Of a DNA stretch of 64,000 nt, positions 39,777 to 49,850 are shown one piece after another. The notes under the pieces were generated by a model, which saw only the letters and a list, made by a program, of their open reading frames with translations, was not told the DNA's origin and made no database searches. The stretch's first letter is position 1. Each line of letters opens with the position of its first letter. Made by a program: the position numbers and the translations under genes. Origin of the DNA: Pelagibacteraceae bacterium (GTDB taxonomy: Bacteria > Pseudomonadota > Alphaproteobacteria > Pelagibacterales > Pelagibacteraceae). Location of the stretch: positions 634,572 through 698,571 of the forward strand of contig JALEGD010000001.1 in assembly GCA_022763425.1 (NCBI GenBank), given 5' to 3'.

Positions 39777-39852
39777 CTTTTTAAGGTAGCACGTAAAGCT
39801 ACGTTGGCTTTAAACTACTACCAACTGCTTACCAAATTGTTTCCTTAAAAAG
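39777..39852 (+). promoter_or_regulatory. Structured leader RNA upstream of rpsL
   Basis: CTTTTTAAGG (39777-39786) is a perfect 10-nt complement of CCTTAAAAAG (39843-39852), so the 5' end of the predicted transcript can pair with the bases ending 9 nt before the rpsL ATG. Inside lies a second hairpin: GGTAG (39785-39789)/CTACC (39818-39822), then, across a 4/5-nt internal loop, TAAAGC (39794-39799)/GCTTTA (39807-39812) with a 7-nt loop. The bases GG at 39785-39786 are shared by both helices, so two states could compete. An autoregulatory leader bound by a ribosomal protein is plausible; the ligand is unknown. Confidence 0.6.
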
Positions 39853-39861
39853 AATATTATT

Positions 39862-40233
39862 ATGCCAACTATAAACCAGTTGTTAAAAAAGAAACGTGTA
39901 AAGCAAGTGATTAGGAATAAAGTTCCTGCATTGCAAGCATGCGCTTTAAAACGTGGCGTTTGCACAAGAGTGTATACAACAACTCCAAAAAAACCAAATT
40001 CAGCTTTAAGAAAAGTTGCAAGGGTAAGATTGTCAAATGGATTTGAAGTTACTGCATACATCCCAGGCGAAGGTCATAATTTGCAAGAACACTCAGTTGT
40101 CATGATCAGAGGTGGAAGAGTAAAAGATTTACCAGGTGTTAGATACCACGTTGTAAGAGGTTTGTTAGATACTCAAGGTGTTGCTAATAGAAAACAACAA
40201 AGATCTAAGTACGGAGCGAAGAGGCCTAAATAA
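39862..40233 (+). CDS. rpsL: 30S ribosomal protein S12
   Basis: 123 residues. S12 lies near the decoding centre. The conserved [14 protein letters not shown] loop (site of streptomycin resistance changes in other bacteria) and [29 protein letters not shown] are intact. It opens the merged str-S10-spc operon and overlaps rpsG by one base. No clear Shine-Dalgarno is seen; a structured leader precedes it. Confidence 0.99.
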   Translation: MPTINQLLKKKRVKQVIRNKVPALQACALKRGVCTRVYTTTPKKPNSALRKVARVRLSNGFEVTAYIPGEGHNLQEHSVVMIRGGRVKDLPGVRYHVVRGLLDTQGVANRKQQRSKYGAKRPK

Positions 40234-40703
40234 TGTCAAGACGTAGAAGACAAGCGAAAAGACAAATTGTAGATGATCCAATTTACGGATTAAAATCAGT
40301 TTCAAAATTTATAAATGCATTAATGATTGGTGGAAAAAAAACCACTGCAGAAAAAATTTTTTATAATTCATTTAGTTTAATTAAAGAAAAAGCAAAAGAA
40401 GATCCTGTTAAAATTTTTAATGAGGCTATTAAAAATGTAAAACCAAATTTAGAAGTTAAATCAAGAAGAGTTGGTGGTGCTACTTATCAAGTGCCCGTTG
40501 AGGTAAAAGCTGATCGTGGCCAAGCATTAGCGATTAGATGGTTACTAGATGCTGCAAAAAAAAGAGGTGACAAAACAATGCAAGAAAGATTGATGAAAGA
40601 ATTTCTTGATGCATCAACAAATAAAGGATCGGCAATCAAAAAAAGAGAGGACACACATAAAATGGCAGAGTCGAATAAAGCTTTTGCTCATTTTAGATGG
40701 TAG
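40233..40703 (+). CDS. rpsG: 30S ribosomal protein S7
   Basis: 156 residues. Primary 16S rRNA 3'-domain binder at the E site. Recognised by the start [40 protein letters not shown] and the C-terminal KREDTHKMAESNKAFAHFRW. In E. coli S7 represses its own operon by binding the S12-S7 gap; here the genes overlap by one base (TAATG), so that mechanism cannot operate in the same way. Confidence 0.99.
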   Translation: MSRRRRQAKRQIVDDPIYGLKSVSKFINALMIGGKKTTAEKIFYNSFSLIKEKAKEDPVKIFNEAIKNVKPNLEVKSRRVGGATYQVPVEVKADRGQALAIRWLLDAAKKRGDKTMQERLMKEFLDASTNKGSAIKKREDTHKMAESNKAFAHFRW

Positions 40704-40709
40704 AAAATT

Positions 40710-42788
40710 ATGAGTAAAGTTTACGCTAAAGATAAATACAGAAACATTGGTATCATGGCACATATTGATGCTGGAAAAACTACAACAACTGAAAGGGTTT
40801 TGTATTACACAGGTAAGTCTCATAAAATTGGTGAAGTGCATGATGGTGCAGCAACAATGGATTGGATGGAGCAAGAACAGGAAAGAGGAATAACAATTAC
40901 CTCAGCTGCAACAACCTGTTTTTGGAAAGATCACAGAATTAATATTATCGATACCCCAGGCCACGTAGATTTTACTATTGAAGTTGAAAGATCTTTAAAA
41001 GTATTAGACGGAGCTGTTGCTGTATTTGATGGCGTTGCAGGTGTTGAGCCACAATCAGAAACTGTATGGAGACAAGCAGATAAGTACAAAGTTCCAAGAA
41101 TGTGCTTTGTAAATAAACTAGACAGAACTGGTGCTGATTTCTACCGATGTGTAGACATGATTAAAGAAAGATTAGGTGCAACTCCTTTAGTTTTACAAAT
41201 TCCAATTGGTGCTGAAGCTGATCTACAAGGTGTTGTGGATTTAGTTAAAATGAAGGGTCTGGTATGGGAAGCGGAAGATCTTGGAGCAAAGTTTAATGAA
41301 GTTGATATTCCAGCTGACTTAAAAGAAAAAGCTGAAAAATATAGACAAGATCTTGTTGAAACGGCAGTTGAGCAAGATGAAAAATTAATGGAAGCTTACT
41401 TAGAAGGGAAAGAAATTAGCGAAGAAGACTTAAAAAAATGCATTAGGAAAGGTACATTAAATTTTAGTTTTGTACCTGTATTAACTGGTTCTGCATTTAA
41501 AAACAAAGGTGTACAACCTTTATTAGATGCAGTAGTTGATTTTCTTCCAAGTCCTTTAGATCTTTATGAAATAAAAGGAACAAAACCTGGTTCAGATGAG
41601 GAATTAGTTAGAAAATTTGATGATAGCGAACCTTTTTCAGCGCTAGCATTCAAGGTTGCTAATGATCCTTTTGTTGGAACAATTACATTTATTAGAATTT
41701 ACTCTGGAAAATTAGTTTCTGGAACTGGAGTGTTAAATTCATCTGCAGATAAAGAAGAGAGAATTGGAAGAATGCTTTTGATGCATGCTAACGATAGAGA
41801 AGATATTAAAGAAGCAAGCACAGGAGATATTGTTGCTTTGGCAGGTTTGAAACATACAATTACTGGGCATACCCTTTGTGTTAAAAACAATCCGATTGTT
41901 TTAGAGCCAATGGAGTTTCCTGACCCGGTTATTGAGATTGCTGTTGAACCAAAAACAAAAGGTGACCAGGAAAAAATGGGTGAAGCTTTACAGAGACTAG
42001 CAAAAGAAGATCCGTCTTTCAGAGTGTCATCAGACACTGAGTCTGGTCAAACCATTATTAAAGGTATGGGCGAACTTCATTTAGATATTATTGTAGATAG
42101 AATGAAAAGAGAATTTAAAGTAGATGCAAATATTGGTGCACCACAAGTTGCTTATAGAGAAACAATCGAAAGGTCAGCTGAAGTTGATTATACACACAAA
42201 AAACAGTCTGGTGGTTCTGGACAGTTTGCAAGAGTAAAATTAATTGTAGAACCACAAGAGCCAGGCAAGGGTAGAGAAGTTGAAAGTTTAATTAAAGGTG
42301 GCGCGATACCTAAAGAATTCATTCCTGGTGTTGAAAAAGGAATTGAAGGTGTGGCAGACTCTGGAATTTTAGCAGGCTTTCCTGTTATTGATTATAAAGT
42401 TCAAATTATTGATGGGTTACACCATGATGTTGACTCTAGTGTCTTAGCTTTTGAAATAGCTTCAAGAGCTTGTTTCAAAGAAGCATGTCAAAAAGGTGGT
42501 CTAAAGCTTTTAGAGCCAATTATGAAAGTTGAAGTAGTAACCCCTGAAGATTACATGGGTGATGTTATTGGTGATTTAAATAGTAGACGTGGTCAAGTTG
42601 GATCAACTGACAAAAGAGGAAATGCAACAGTGATTAATGCAAATGTTCCTTTGGCTAATATGTTTGGTTATGTAAATAACTTAAGATCAATGTCTCAAGG
42701 AAGAGCCCAATACACTATGCAATTTTCTCATTATGAAAAAGTTCCTCAAAATGTTCAGGACGAAGTAACAAAGAAACTGGCAGGATAA
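40710..42788 (+). CDS. fusA: Elongation factor G
   Basis: 692 residues. Translocase GTPase. G-motifs are [18 protein letters not shown] and NKLDRTGAD. Domains II to V follow with GMGELHLDI, and domain IV ends in [26 protein letters not shown]. It lies 6 nt after rpsG and 6 nt before rpsJ. The tuf gene usually found next in the str operon is absent here. Confidence 0.99.
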   Translation: MSKVYAKDKYRNIGIMAHIDAGKTTTTERVLYYTGKSHKIGEVHDGAATMDWMEQEQERGITITSAATTCFWKDHRINIIDTPGHVDFTIEVERSLKVLDGAVAVFDGVAGVEPQSETVWRQADKYKVPRMCFVNKLDRTGADFYRCVDMIKERLGATPLVLQIPIGAEADLQGVVDLVKMKGLVWEAEDLGAKFNEVDIPADLKEKAEKYRQDLVETAVEQDEKLMEAYLEGKEISEEDLKKCIRKGTLNFSFVPVLTGSAFKNKGVQPLLDAVVDFLPSPLDLYEIKGTKPGSDEELVRKFDDSEPFSALAFKVANDPFVGTITFIRIYSGKLVSGTGVLNSSADKEERIGRMLLMHANDREDIKEASTGDIVALAGLKHTITGHTLCVKNNPIVLEPMEFPDPVIEIAVEPKTKGDQEKMGEALQRLAKEDPSFRVSSDTESGQTIIKGMGELHLDIIVDRMKREFKVDANIGAPQVAYRETIERSAEVDYTHKKQSGGSGQFARVKLIVEPQEPGKGREVESLIKGGAIPKEFIPGVEKGIEGVADSGILAGFPVIDYKVQIIDGLHHDVDSSVLAFEIASRACFKEACQKGGLKLLEPIMKVEVVTPEDYMGDVIGDLNSRRGQVGSTDKRGNATVINANVPLANMFGYVNNLRSMSQGRAQYTMQFSHYEKVPQNVQDEVTKKLAG

Positions 42789-42794
42789 TAACAA

Positions 42795-43103
42795 ATGGAT
42801 CAACAACATATCAGAATTAGACTGCAAGCTTACGATCACAAAATATTAGATCAATCGACTGAAGAGATTGTAAATACTGCTAAAAGAACTGGAGCTCAAA
42901 TTAAAGGACCTATTCCACTTCCAACAAAAAAAGAAATTTACACTGTATTGAGATCACCTCATATTGATAAGAAGAGTAGAGAGCAATTTGAGACAAGAAC
43001 TCATAAGAGACTAATTGATATTATGGAACCAACACCAGCTACAATCGAAGCTTTAATGAAGTTAGATTTAGCAGCAGGTGTAGATGTGGAGATTAAAATT
43101 TAG
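42795..43103 (+). CDS. rpsJ: 30S ribosomal protein S10
   Basis: 102 residues. Ribosomal protein and NusG/NusB partner in antitermination. Conserved blocks are [35 protein letters not shown] and [12 protein letters not shown]. It starts 6 nt after fusA, so no separate S10-operon promoter or leader fits in the gap. Confidence 0.99.
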   Translation: MDQQHIRIRLQAYDHKILDQSTEEIVNTAKRTGAQIKGPIPLPTKKEIYTVLRSPHIDKKSREQFETRTHKRLIDIMEPTPATIEALMKLDLAAGVDVEIKI

Positions 43104-43105
43104 TT

Positions 43106-43888
43106 ATGGCCATTGGATTAGTAGGAAAAAAATTAGGAATGACACAAAGATTCTTTGAAAATGGAGAGTCTCTGCCAGTGACTGTATTAAAAATTGAAAA
43201 AGCGAAAGTTGTTGATGTAATTAATAAAGAAAAAAGAGGCTATTCAGCTGTTCTAGTTGGGTACGGACATATAAAAAATTCAAAACTTACAAAACAAATG
43301 AAAGGCTTTTTTGCAAAAAAATCACAGGAGCCCAAAAAAATTCTTAAAGAATTTAGATTAGAAAACACTGAAGAGTTAAAACCAGGAACTGAAATTAATT
43401 TAGACGTTTTAAAAGATAAAAAATATGTAGACGTAAGAGCAAAAACTATCGGTAAAGGTTTCGCTGGATCAATGAAAAGGCATAATTTTGGCGGTATGAG
43501 AGCAACTCACGGGGTATCAATTTCTCATAGAGCACACGGTTCAACTGGTCAGTGCCAAGATCCTGGTAAAGTGTTTAAAGGTAAAAAAATGGCTGGGCAC
43601 ATGGGGGCTAAATACAGAACTACGTTAGGCTTGGAGGTAGTTGAGGCAGATTTAGAAAATAATTTACTGTATCTAAAAGGAGCAGTTCCAGGAAGCAAAA
43701 ATAGTTACGTTGAAATTCAAGAGGCAATCAAGAATAAAAACAAATCATCAATCAAAGAAAGAGTTGAAAAATACAAAGCTTCATTAGCAGAAATGCAATC
43801 TACAAAGAAAGATAAAAAGAAAAAAGATAAAAAAACTGAAACTCCCGCAACTGAAAAAAGTGAAGGTGTAGAGGCTGAGAAAAAGTAA
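43106..43888 (+). CDS. rplC: 50S ribosomal protein L3, with charged C-terminal extension
   Basis: 260 residues, about 50 longer than E. coli L3 (209). The core shows GLVGKKLGMTQRF, RHNFGGMRATHGVSISHRAHGS with the Gln-methylation-type GSTGQCQDPGKVFKGKKMAGH, and ends near NSYVEIQ. The rest is a lysine-rich tail (KKDKKKKDKKTETPATEKSE) of low complexity. It overlaps rplD by one base. Confidence 0.98.
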   Translation: MAIGLVGKKLGMTQRFFENGESLPVTVLKIEKAKVVDVINKEKRGYSAVLVGYGHIKNSKLTKQMKGFFAKKSQEPKKILKEFRLENTEELKPGTEINLDVLKDKKYVDVRAKTIGKGFAGSMKRHNFGGMRATHGVSISHRAHGSTGQCQDPGKVFKGKKMAGHMGAKYRTTLGLEVVEADLENNLLYLKGAVPGSKNSYVEIQEAIKNKNKSSIKERVEKYKASLAEMQSTKKDKKKKDKKTETPATEKSEGVEAEKK

Positions 43889-44517
43889 TGAAAATTAATG
43901 AAATAAGTATTGATGGTAAAAATGTTGGTTCTTTAGAAGCTTCGGATAAAGTTTTTAAAGTTAAACCAAGGAAAGATATTATTCAGCAAGTGATTGACTG
44001 GCAACAAAATAGAATGTTTAAAAAAACTGGTCACACTAAGAGCAGAGGTGAAGTTAAAGGTTCAAGAAAAAAAATAGTACAACAAAAAGGATCGGGAGGT
44101 GCAAGACATGGTAATATTACTGCACCTATATTTGTAGGTGGTGGTATTGCTCACGGACCAAGACATAGAGGTAATTACGCAGTTAAAAAATTAAATAAAA
44201 AAGTTAGAAAATTAGGATTAGTCCATGCTCTATCGGTAAAGGCGAAGTCAGATCAAATTGCAATATTTAATGAACCAAAAATGTCAGGTTTAAAAACTAA
44301 AAATTTTAAAGATTTTTTAAAAAATATTAAGTCAAAAAGTGCACTATTTATTCACCATAAAGACGCTCCAAAAGAATTTGTTAGAAGTATTAAAAACATT
44401 CCAAACTCAAAAAAGTTAGAAGATGTGGGAACGAATGTTTATGATTTAATTAAATATGAAAAAGTTCTTTTCACAAAAGAATCTTTTAAAGCAATTGAAG
44501 AAAGATTAAATAAATAA
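43888..44517 (+). CDS. rplD: 50S ribosomal protein L4
   Basis: 209 residues. L4 lines the peptide exit tunnel. The tunnel loop contains GEVKGSRKKIVQQKGSGGARHGN and IFVGGGIAHGPRHR, and the C-terminal part ends with the usual basic helix. In E. coli L4 is the autogenous regulator of the S10 operon; the long leader it needs there is not present here. It overlaps rplC and rplW by one base each. Confidence 0.98.
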   Translation: MKINEISIDGKNVGSLEASDKVFKVKPRKDIIQQVIDWQQNRMFKKTGHTKSRGEVKGSRKKIVQQKGSGGARHGNITAPIFVGGGIAHGPRHRGNYAVKKLNKKVRKLGLVHALSVKAKSDQIAIFNEPKMSGLKTKNFKDFLKNIKSKSALFIHHKDAPKEFVRSIKNIPNSKKLEDVGTNVYDLIKYEKVLFTKESFKAIEERLNK

Positions 44518-44813
44518 TGAAAAACGAAAACGCAGCATTTGATATTATTTTATCTCCAGTCATTACTGAGAAATCTACAAATTTAAATGCATTAAACAAA
44601 TTAACTTTTAAAGTTGCGAAAGATGCAAATAAATCTTCAATTAAAAAAAGCATTGAGAAACTTTACAAAGTAGAAGTAATCAAAGTGAATACGATTTTAT
44701 CAAAGCCAAGAGTTAAAATGGTAAGAGGTAAAGTTGGCAGTAAAACAGGATATAAGAAAGCAATTGTCACTTTAAAAGAAGGTCAGACAATTGATATGAC
44801 AGCAGGAGTTTAA
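44517..44813 (+). CDS. rplW: 50S ribosomal protein L23
   Basis: 98 residues. Sits at the tunnel exit, where trigger factor and SRP dock. Recognised by SPVITEKSTNLNALNKLTFKVAKDANK and the C-terminal KKAIVTLKEGQTIDM. Trigger factor, its partner, is also encoded in this window. Overlaps rplD by one base. Confidence 0.98.
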   Translation: MKNENAAFDIILSPVITEKSTNLNALNKLTFKVAKDANKSSIKKSIEKLYKVEVIKVNTILSKPRVKMVRGKVGSKTGYKKAIVTLKEGQTIDMTAGV

Positions 44814-44816
44814 TAA

Positions 44817-45647
44817 ATGGCATTAAAAAGTTTTAAACCTTATACAAAATCAACAAGATCAACAATATTGGTTGATAGAAGTGATTTGTGGAAAGGAAAA
44901 CCTGAAAAAAGTCTAACAAAGTTTAAAAAAAGAGCTGTTGGAAGAAATAACCAAGGTCGTATTACAACGAGACACAAAATGATGGGTCATAAAAAAAGAT
45001 ACCGTTTAATTGATTTTAAAAGATCCAAGAATGATATTCCAGCTGAAGTTAAACGTTTTGAATATGATCCGTTTAGAAGCGCAAATATAATGCTAATAGA
45101 ATATCAAGACAAAGTTTTAAGTTATGTTTTGGGAGTCGAAGGACTTAAAATTGGAGATAAAGTAGTTTCTGGAGACAAAACAGAGGTTCAAAAAGGAAAT
45201 TCAATGATGTTAAAAAATATCCCAGCAGGCACATCAGTTCATAATATAGAATTAACTCCTGGAAAGGGTGGAATATTGGCAAGATCCGCAGGATCTTCGG
45301 CAACAGTTATGGGTCAGGATGATGATTATACTCTAATCAAACTTGGATCCGGCGAAACAAGAAAAATTTTATCAAAGTGTAAAGCGACAATCGGGCAAGT
45401 TTCTAACGTAGATAATAAAAACAAAAAAATTGGTAAAGCAGGAAGAAATAGATGGTTAGGTAAAAGACCTACTGTAAGAGGTGTAGTTATGAACCCTGTA
45501 GATCACCCACATGGTGGTGGTGAAGGTAAAACATCAGGTGGAAGAAACCCAGTCACTCCTTGGGGACAAGGAACTAGAGGATTAAAAACAAGAAATAATA
45601 AAAAAACAGATCAATTTATTATTTCTAGAAAGAAAAAGAGAAGATAA
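44817..45647 (+). CDS. rplB: 50S ribosomal protein L2
   Basis: 276 residues (273 in E. coli). Near the peptidyl transferase centre. Conserved blocks: GRNNQGRITTRHKMMGHKKRYR, ARSAGSSATVMGQD and VRGVVMNPVDHPHGGGEGKTSGGRNPVTPWGQ, which holds the essential His. Ends in a basic RKKKRR. It lies 3 nt after rplW. Confidence 0.99.
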   Translation: MALKSFKPYTKSTRSTILVDRSDLWKGKPEKSLTKFKKRAVGRNNQGRITTRHKMMGHKKRYRLIDFKRSKNDIPAEVKRFEYDPFRSANIMLIEYQDKVLSYVLGVEGLKIGDKVVSGDKTEVQKGNSMMLKNIPAGTSVHNIELTPGKGGILARSAGSSATVMGQDDDYTLIKLGSGETRKILSKCKATIGQVSNVDNKNKKIGKAGRNRWLGKRPTVRGVVMNPVDHPHGGGEGKTSGGRNPVTPWGQGTRGLKTRNNKKTDQFIISRKKKRR

Positions 45648-45650
45648 TTT

Positions 45651-45953
45651 ATGGCTAGATCAGTTTGGAAAGGACCATTCGTTCACCCAAGTCTATTAAA
45701 GAAAGTAGAAAAAGGTGGTGATGCTTTAAAAAGACCAATTAAGACATGGTCACGTAGTTCTACTATTGTCCCTGAATTTGTTGGTTTAAAATTTGAAATA
45801 CATAACGGAAAAAAATTTATCCCAATTACTATTTCCGATGAAATGGTTGGTCATAAATTAGGTGAGTTTGCTCCTACTAGACAATTCTTAGGACATACTC
45901 CAGCTGATAAAAAAGCAGGCGCGGCTGCTGCACCAAAAAAGGATGCTAAATAA
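45651..45953 (+). CDS. rpsS: 30S ribosomal protein S19
   Basis: 100 residues (92 in E. coli). Forms the head bridge with S13. Core motifs: [49 protein letters not shown] short Ala/Lys tail ([14 protein letters not shown]) follows the normal end. Overlaps rplV by one base. Confidence 0.98.
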   Translation: MARSVWKGPFVHPSLLKKVEKGGDALKRPIKTWSRSSTIVPEFVGLKFEIHNGKKFIPITISDEMVGHKLGEFAPTRQFLGHTPADKKAGAAAAPKKDAK

Positions 45954-46342
45954 TGCCTAAAAACACAAAGCCTACAAAAGACTTATCTACTGTAAAAGCG
46001 GTCTACAGAAATTTAAGATCAAGCCCTAGGAAAATTAATGACATTTTAAGATCCATAAGAGGAAAAAAAGCTGATATCGCTTTAAGAAATTTACAATTTT
46101 CAGAAAAAAGAGTTTCAAAAGAAATTTCAAAAACAATCAAATCAGCAGTGGCAAATGCTGAAAATAACAATCAATTAGATATTGATAATTTATTTATTAA
46201 AGAAGCTTATGTTGGAAAAGGAATGGTAATGAAGAGATATAGACCTAGAGCAAGAGGAAGAGCTGGTGAAATTAAAAAACCATTTTCTAACCTAACAATT
46301 ATTGTAAGTGAAAAAAAAGAAACTGAAGGAAAAAGAGCTTAA
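45953..46342 (+). CDS. rplV: 50S ribosomal protein L22
   Basis: 129 residues. Lines the exit tunnel opposite L4. Recognised by [38 protein letters not shown] and the tunnel hairpin [26 protein letters not shown]. It is longer at both termini than the E. coli protein (110). Overlaps rpsS by one base. Confidence 0.98.
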   Translation: MPKNTKPTKDLSTVKAVYRNLRSSPRKINDILRSIRGKKADIALRNLQFSEKRVSKEISKTIKSAVANAENNNQLDIDNLFIKEAYVGKGMVMKRYRPRARGRAGEIKKPFSNLTIIVSEKKETEGKRA

Positions 46343-46344
46343 TT

Positions 46345-47022
46345 ATGGGACAAAAAGTTAATCCAATTGGAATTAGGTTAAAAATTAACAGAACTTGGGA
46401 TTCTGTGTGGTTTGCTAAAAAGCAAAATTATGGGACGTATTTAATAGAAGATTTTAAAATCAGAAAATACATTAATAAAACAATTAAAAATTCTGGTGTT
46501 TCTAAAATTTTAATAGAAAGACCTTCAAAAAAATGTGTTGTAACAATCTATACATCAAGACCAGGTTTTGTAATTGGAAAAAAAGGCTCTGATATTGAAA
46601 AGATAAAAAATAATATATCAAAAATTACTAATGATGAAGTAAGTGTAAATATTAAAGAAATTAGAAAACCTGAACTTGATTCATACTTAGTTGCTGAAAA
46701 TATTGCTCAACAATTAGAGAAAAGAGTTGCTTATAGAAAAGCAATGAAAAGAGCTATGTCTTCAGCTTTAAGACTTGGGGCAAAAGGAATTAAAGTTACT
46801 GTAAGTGGTCGTTTAGGTGGAAATGAAATTGCAAGAACTGAATGGTTAAGAGAAGGCAGTATACCGCTTCATACATTAAGAGCAGACGTAGATTATGCCG
46901 AAGCTGAAGCTTCTACTACTTATGGAATTATAGGTGTAAAAGTTTGGATATACAAAGGTGTTGTTTTCCAAAAAGATTTACAAAAGAAAATTGAAGCTGA
47001 AAAAAAAGAGGAAGCTAATTAA
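46345..47022 (+). CDS. rpsC: 30S ribosomal protein S3
   Basis: 225 residues. Part of the mRNA entry site and helicase. Starts [11 protein letters not shown]; the KH domain has [17 protein letters not shown] (GxxG loop), and the C-terminal domain shows GLGG-like [14 protein letters not shown] and [29 protein letters not shown]. Overlaps rplP by one base. Confidence 0.99.
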   Translation: MGQKVNPIGIRLKINRTWDSVWFAKKQNYGTYLIEDFKIRKYINKTIKNSGVSKILIERPSKKCVVTIYTSRPGFVIGKKGSDIEKIKNNISKITNDEVSVNIKEIRKPELDSYLVAENIAQQLEKRVAYRKAMKRAMSSALRLGAKGIKVTVSGRLGGNEIARTEWLREGSIPLHTLRADVDYAEAEASTTYGIIGVKVWIYKGVVFQKDLQKKIEAEKKEEAN

Positions 47023-47438
47023 TGTTACAACCATCAAGAACAAAATTTAGAAAAGCACACAAGGGTAGAATTAAAGGAAAAGCTACAAGAGGTGCAGCTT
47101 TGAATTTCGGGTCACATGGCCTACAGGCTCTAGAACCTGAAAGAGTAACTTCTAGACAAATAGAGGCAGCCAGAGTTGCTTTAACAAGACACATGCAAAG
47201 AAAAGGACGTGTTTGGTTGAGAATTTTTCCTAATATTCCTGTTTCAAAAAAACCAATAGAAGTTAGGATGGGTAAAGGAAAAGGTTCACCTGAATATTGG
47301 GTGTATAGAGTAAAACCTGGTCGAGTAATTTTCGAAATAGATGGAGTTAGTGATACGGTAGCAAAAGAATCTTTTGATAGAGCAGCTTCTAAACTGCCCA
47401 TCAAAACAAAAATTATCAAAAGGAATTTAAATTTATAG
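47022..47438 (+). CDS. rplP: 50S ribosomal protein L16
   Basis: 138 residues (136 in E. coli). Binds near the A-site tRNA elbow. Conserved: [57 protein letters not shown] and [20 protein letters not shown], which contains the site that is hydroxylated in some bacteria. It lies 2 nt before rpmC. Confidence 0.99.
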   Translation: MLQPSRTKFRKAHKGRIKGKATRGAALNFGSHGLQALEPERVTSRQIEAARVALTRHMQRKGRVWLRIFPNIPVSKKPIEVRMGKGKGSPEYWVYRVKPGRVIFEIDGVSDTVAKESFDRAASKLPIKTKIIKRNLNL

Positions 47439-47440
47439 AA

Positions 47441-47635
47441 ATGAAAACCTCAGAAATTAAAAAATTAACAGTGGCTCAACTTCAAAAGGAGTTAACGAAT
47501 TTTAAAAAGGAGCAATTCAATTTAAGATTTCAAAAAGTTAATTCTCAAATTCAAAATACTGCTAGAGTTAGAACTGTAAGAAGATCTATTGCAAAAATTT
47601 TAACTTTTCTAAACCAAAAGAAGAAAGATAACTAA
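47441..47635 (+). CDS. rpmC: 50S ribosomal protein L29
   Basis: 64 residues (63 in E. coli). Two-helix protein at the tunnel exit. Recognised by LTVAQLQKELTNFKKEQFNLRFQKVNSQIQNTARVRTVRRSIAKI. Overlaps rpsQ by one base. Confidence 0.97.
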   Translation: MKTSEIKKLTVAQLQKELTNFKKEQFNLRFQKVNSQIQNTARVRTVRRSIAKILTFLNQKKKDN

Positions 47636-47865
47636 TGCCAAAAAGAGTTTTAACAGGAAAAATTGTAAGCGCTAAAAATCAAAATACCGTAGTAATCCAG
47701 GTAGAAAGAAAATTTAGACACCCAGTATTAAAGAAAGTTTTAAAAAGATCTAAAAAATATCATGCCCATTATGATACAGGTGAATTTAAAGTTGGAGATG
47801 AAATTAAAATTATTGAGTCTAAACCAATTTCTAAATTAAAAAAATGGAGAGTTTTGGAGAATTAA
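47635..47865 (+). CDS. rpsQ: 30S ribosomal protein S17
   Basis: 76 residues (84 in E. coli). OB-fold primary binder of the 16S 5' domain. Recognised by [59 protein letters not shown]. It lies one base before rplN. Confidence 0.98.
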   Translation: MPKRVLTGKIVSAKNQNTVVIQVERKFRHPVLKKVLKRSKKYHAHYDTGEFKVGDEIKIIESKPISKLKKWRVLEN

Positions 47866-47866
47866 T

Positions 47867-48235
47867 ATGATTCAAGTTCAAACAGAAATGGAAGTTGCTG
47901 ATAATACTGGTGCAAAAAGGATTGAATGCATCAAAGTTCTTGGTGGCTCTAAAAGAAGATACGCTAGTATTGGTGACATCGTGGTAGTTAGTATCAAAGA
48001 TGCTATGCCAAAAGGGAAAGTGAAAAAAGGCGATGTTCACAAAGCTGTGATCGTAAGAACAAAAAAACAAATTCAAAGAAATGACGGTTCGGCTATTAAA
48101 TTTGACAAAAATGCTGCTGTATTAATAGCTGCAAATGGAGAACCTATCGGGACAAGAATATTTGGCCCTGTAACTAGAGAATTAAGAGATAAAAAACATA
48201 TGAAAATTATATCTCTGGCACCAGAGGTTTTATAA
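47867..48235 (+). CDS. rplN: 50S ribosomal protein L14
   Basis: 122 residues (123 in E. coli). Contacts the 30S subunit and binds RsfS. Recognised by the start [37 protein letters not shown] and the end [25 protein letters not shown]. Two nt separate it from rplX. Confidence 0.99.
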   Translation: MIQVQTEMEVADNTGAKRIECIKVLGGSKRRYASIGDIVVVSIKDAMPKGKVKKGDVHKAVIVRTKKQIQRNDGSAIKFDKNAAVLIAANGEPIGTRIFGPVTRELRDKKHMKIISLAPEVL

Positions 48236-48237
48236 GA

Positions 48238-48573
48238 ATGAAAACAAAACTTAAAAAAGGACAAACAGTTCAATTAATTACAGGTGCTGACAAAGGTAAG
48301 TCAGGTGAAATAATTAAGCTGTTTCCAAAAAATTATAGCGCTCTTGTAAAGGGAGTTAATGTAAAGAAAAAACATCAAAAACCAACCAAAGAACAAAAAG
48401 GTGGAATAGTTAGCATTGAAAAACCTGTTCATTTATCAAATTTGAAAATTATTGATGGTAAAAAAAGCCAAGAGAAATCAAAAAAACAAGACACAAAAAA
48501 AACTGAAACAAAAGCAAAAAAAAATGAAACAAAAACAAAAAAAACTGCAGTGAAAAAAAAGGTAGCAAAATAA
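48238..48573 (+). CDS. rplX: 50S ribosomal protein L24, with Lys-rich tail
   Basis: 111 residues. The KOW core (about residues 1-75) has KLKKGQTVQLITGADKGKSGEIIKLFPKN and KGGIVSIEKPVHLSNLKI. From about residue 80 the usual C-terminal strands are replaced by a low-complexity lysine tail (KKQDTKKTETKAKKNETKTK), so total length resembles E. coli L24 (104) although the core is shorter. It lies one base before rplE. Confidence 0.97.
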   Translation: MKTKLKKGQTVQLITGADKGKSGEIIKLFPKNYSALVKGVNVKKKHQKPTKEQKGGIVSIEKPVHLSNLKIIDGKKSQEKSKKQDTKKTETKAKKNETKTKKTAVKKKVAK

Positions 48574-48574
48574 A

Positions 48575-49129
48575 ATGGAACCAAGATTAAAATCTATCTA
48601 CAAATCAGAAATTCTTCCTCAATTAAAAGATAGCCTGGGAGTAAAAAATGTTATGCAAGTTCCAAGACTTGAAAAGATTGTAATTAATATGGGTCTTGGT
48701 TTAGATGCGAATGATAACAAGGTTTTAAAAACAATTGAAACTGACCTTGCTAACATAGCAGGGCAAAAACCTGTTGTAACGAAATCAAAAAAAGCAATCT
48801 CTAACTTTAAAACAAGGGCAAAGATACCTTTGGGATTAAAGGTGACTTTAAGAAAAAATAATATGTACTTTTTCCTCGATAGATTGATTAATATTGCTTT
48901 ACCAAGAATTAAAGATTTTAGAGGATTAAACCCAAAAAGTTTTGATGATAATGCAAATTATAGCTTTGGTGTTAAAGAGCATGTAATCTTCCCTGAAGTA
49001 AATTTTGATAAAGTCGACAAAGTTAGAGGAATGGACATTACAGTAGTAACCTCAACAACTGATAAAAACCAAGCAAAAGCATTATTAGATAAATTTAATT
49101 TTCCATTTGTAAAGAAAGGAGCTAACTAA
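48575..49129 (+). CDS. rplE: 50S ribosomal protein L5
   Basis: 184 residues (179 in E. coli). Binds 5S rRNA and the P-site tRNA. Recognised by [67 protein letters not shown] and [15 protein letters not shown]. Overlaps rpsN by one base. Confidence 0.99.
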   Translation: MEPRLKSIYKSEILPQLKDSLGVKNVMQVPRLEKIVINMGLGLDANDNKVLKTIETDLANIAGQKPVVTKSKKAISNFKTRAKIPLGLKVTLRKNNMYFFLDRLINIALPRIKDFRGLNPKSFDDNANYSFGVKEHVIFPEVNFDKVDKVRGMDITVVTSTTDKNQAKALLDKFNFPFVKKGAN

Positions 49130-49434
49130 TGGCAAAAGTATCAGCTGTAGAAAAAAATAAAAAAAGAATAAAGTTAGCAAAGAAATATGAAGCTAAGAGA
49201 AAGAAGTTAAAAAAAATAGTTATGGATAAGAAAGTAAATTTAAACGAAAGATTTGAAGCAGCATTGAAGCTTGCAAAGTTACCAAAGAATTCTGCAAAAA
49301 ATAGAATAAGAAATAGATGTGAAATAACAGGTAGACCACATGGTTATTACCGTAAACTTAAAATGTCTAGAATAGCCCTTCGAGAACTTGCTTCTATGGG
49401 TAAAATTCCAGGCATGACAAAATCAAGTTGGTAG
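49129..49434 (+). CDS. rpsN: 30S ribosomal protein S14 (zinc-free type)
   Basis: 101 residues, the long form without the CxxC zinc motif (as in E. coli, 101). Recognised by [65 protein letters not shown] 10-nt gap before rpsH is the largest in the rpsL-adk run and contains the GGAG ribosome-binding site of rpsH. Confidence 0.98.
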   Translation: MAKVSAVEKNKKRIKLAKKYEAKRKKLKKIVMDKKVNLNERFEAALKLAKLPKNSAKNRIRNRCEITGRPHGYYRKLKMSRIALRELASMGKIPGMTKSSW

Positions 49435-49444
49435 GAGATAGATT

Positions 49445-49846
49445 ATGACAATAAGCGATCCAGTAGGAGATATGTTTGCAAGAATTAGAAATGCACAACA
49501 GAGAAGCCATCCACATGTAATGGTTCCATCTTCTAAATTTAAAAAATTTGTTTTGGATGCGATGGAAAGAGAAGGATTTATTGTAGGCTATGAAACAGTT
49601 AAGAATGAGGATACTTCATATGATCATTTAAAGGTTAATTTAAAATATGTTCATGGTAACCCAGTAATTAATGAAATTAGTAGAGTCTCTAAACCTGGAA
49701 GAAGAATTTATACAAGATTTGATAGTTTGCCCAGAGTTCAAAACGGTCTGGGTGTTGCAATTATTTCTACATCTTATGGAATTTTAACTGACAATGAAGC
49801 TAGAGAAAAAAAAGTTGGAGGAGAAATAATCTGTAATATTTCTTAA
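49445..49846 (+). CDS. rpsH: 30S ribosomal protein S8
   Basis: 133 residues (130 in E. coli). Central-domain 16S binder and, in E. coli, repressor of the spc operon by binding near the L5 start. Recognised by SDPVGDMFARIRNAQ, KPGRRIYTRFDSLPRVQNGLGVAIISTSYGILTDNEAREKKVGGEIIC. A GGAGATAGATT leader precedes the ATG. Confidence 0.99.
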   Translation: MTISDPVGDMFARIRNAQQRSHPHVMVPSSKFKKFVLDAMEREGFIVGYETVKNEDTSYDHLKVNLKYVHGNPVINEISRVSKPGRRIYTRFDSLPRVQNGLGVAIISTSYGILTDNEAREKKVGGEIICNIS

Positions 49847-49850
49847 TAAT

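Noticed and set aside
47015-47419. 134-codon open frame antisense to rplP
   Set aside because: It mirrors a conserved ribosomal protein gene. Long antisense frames are common opposite AT-rich coding DNA and nothing supports expression.
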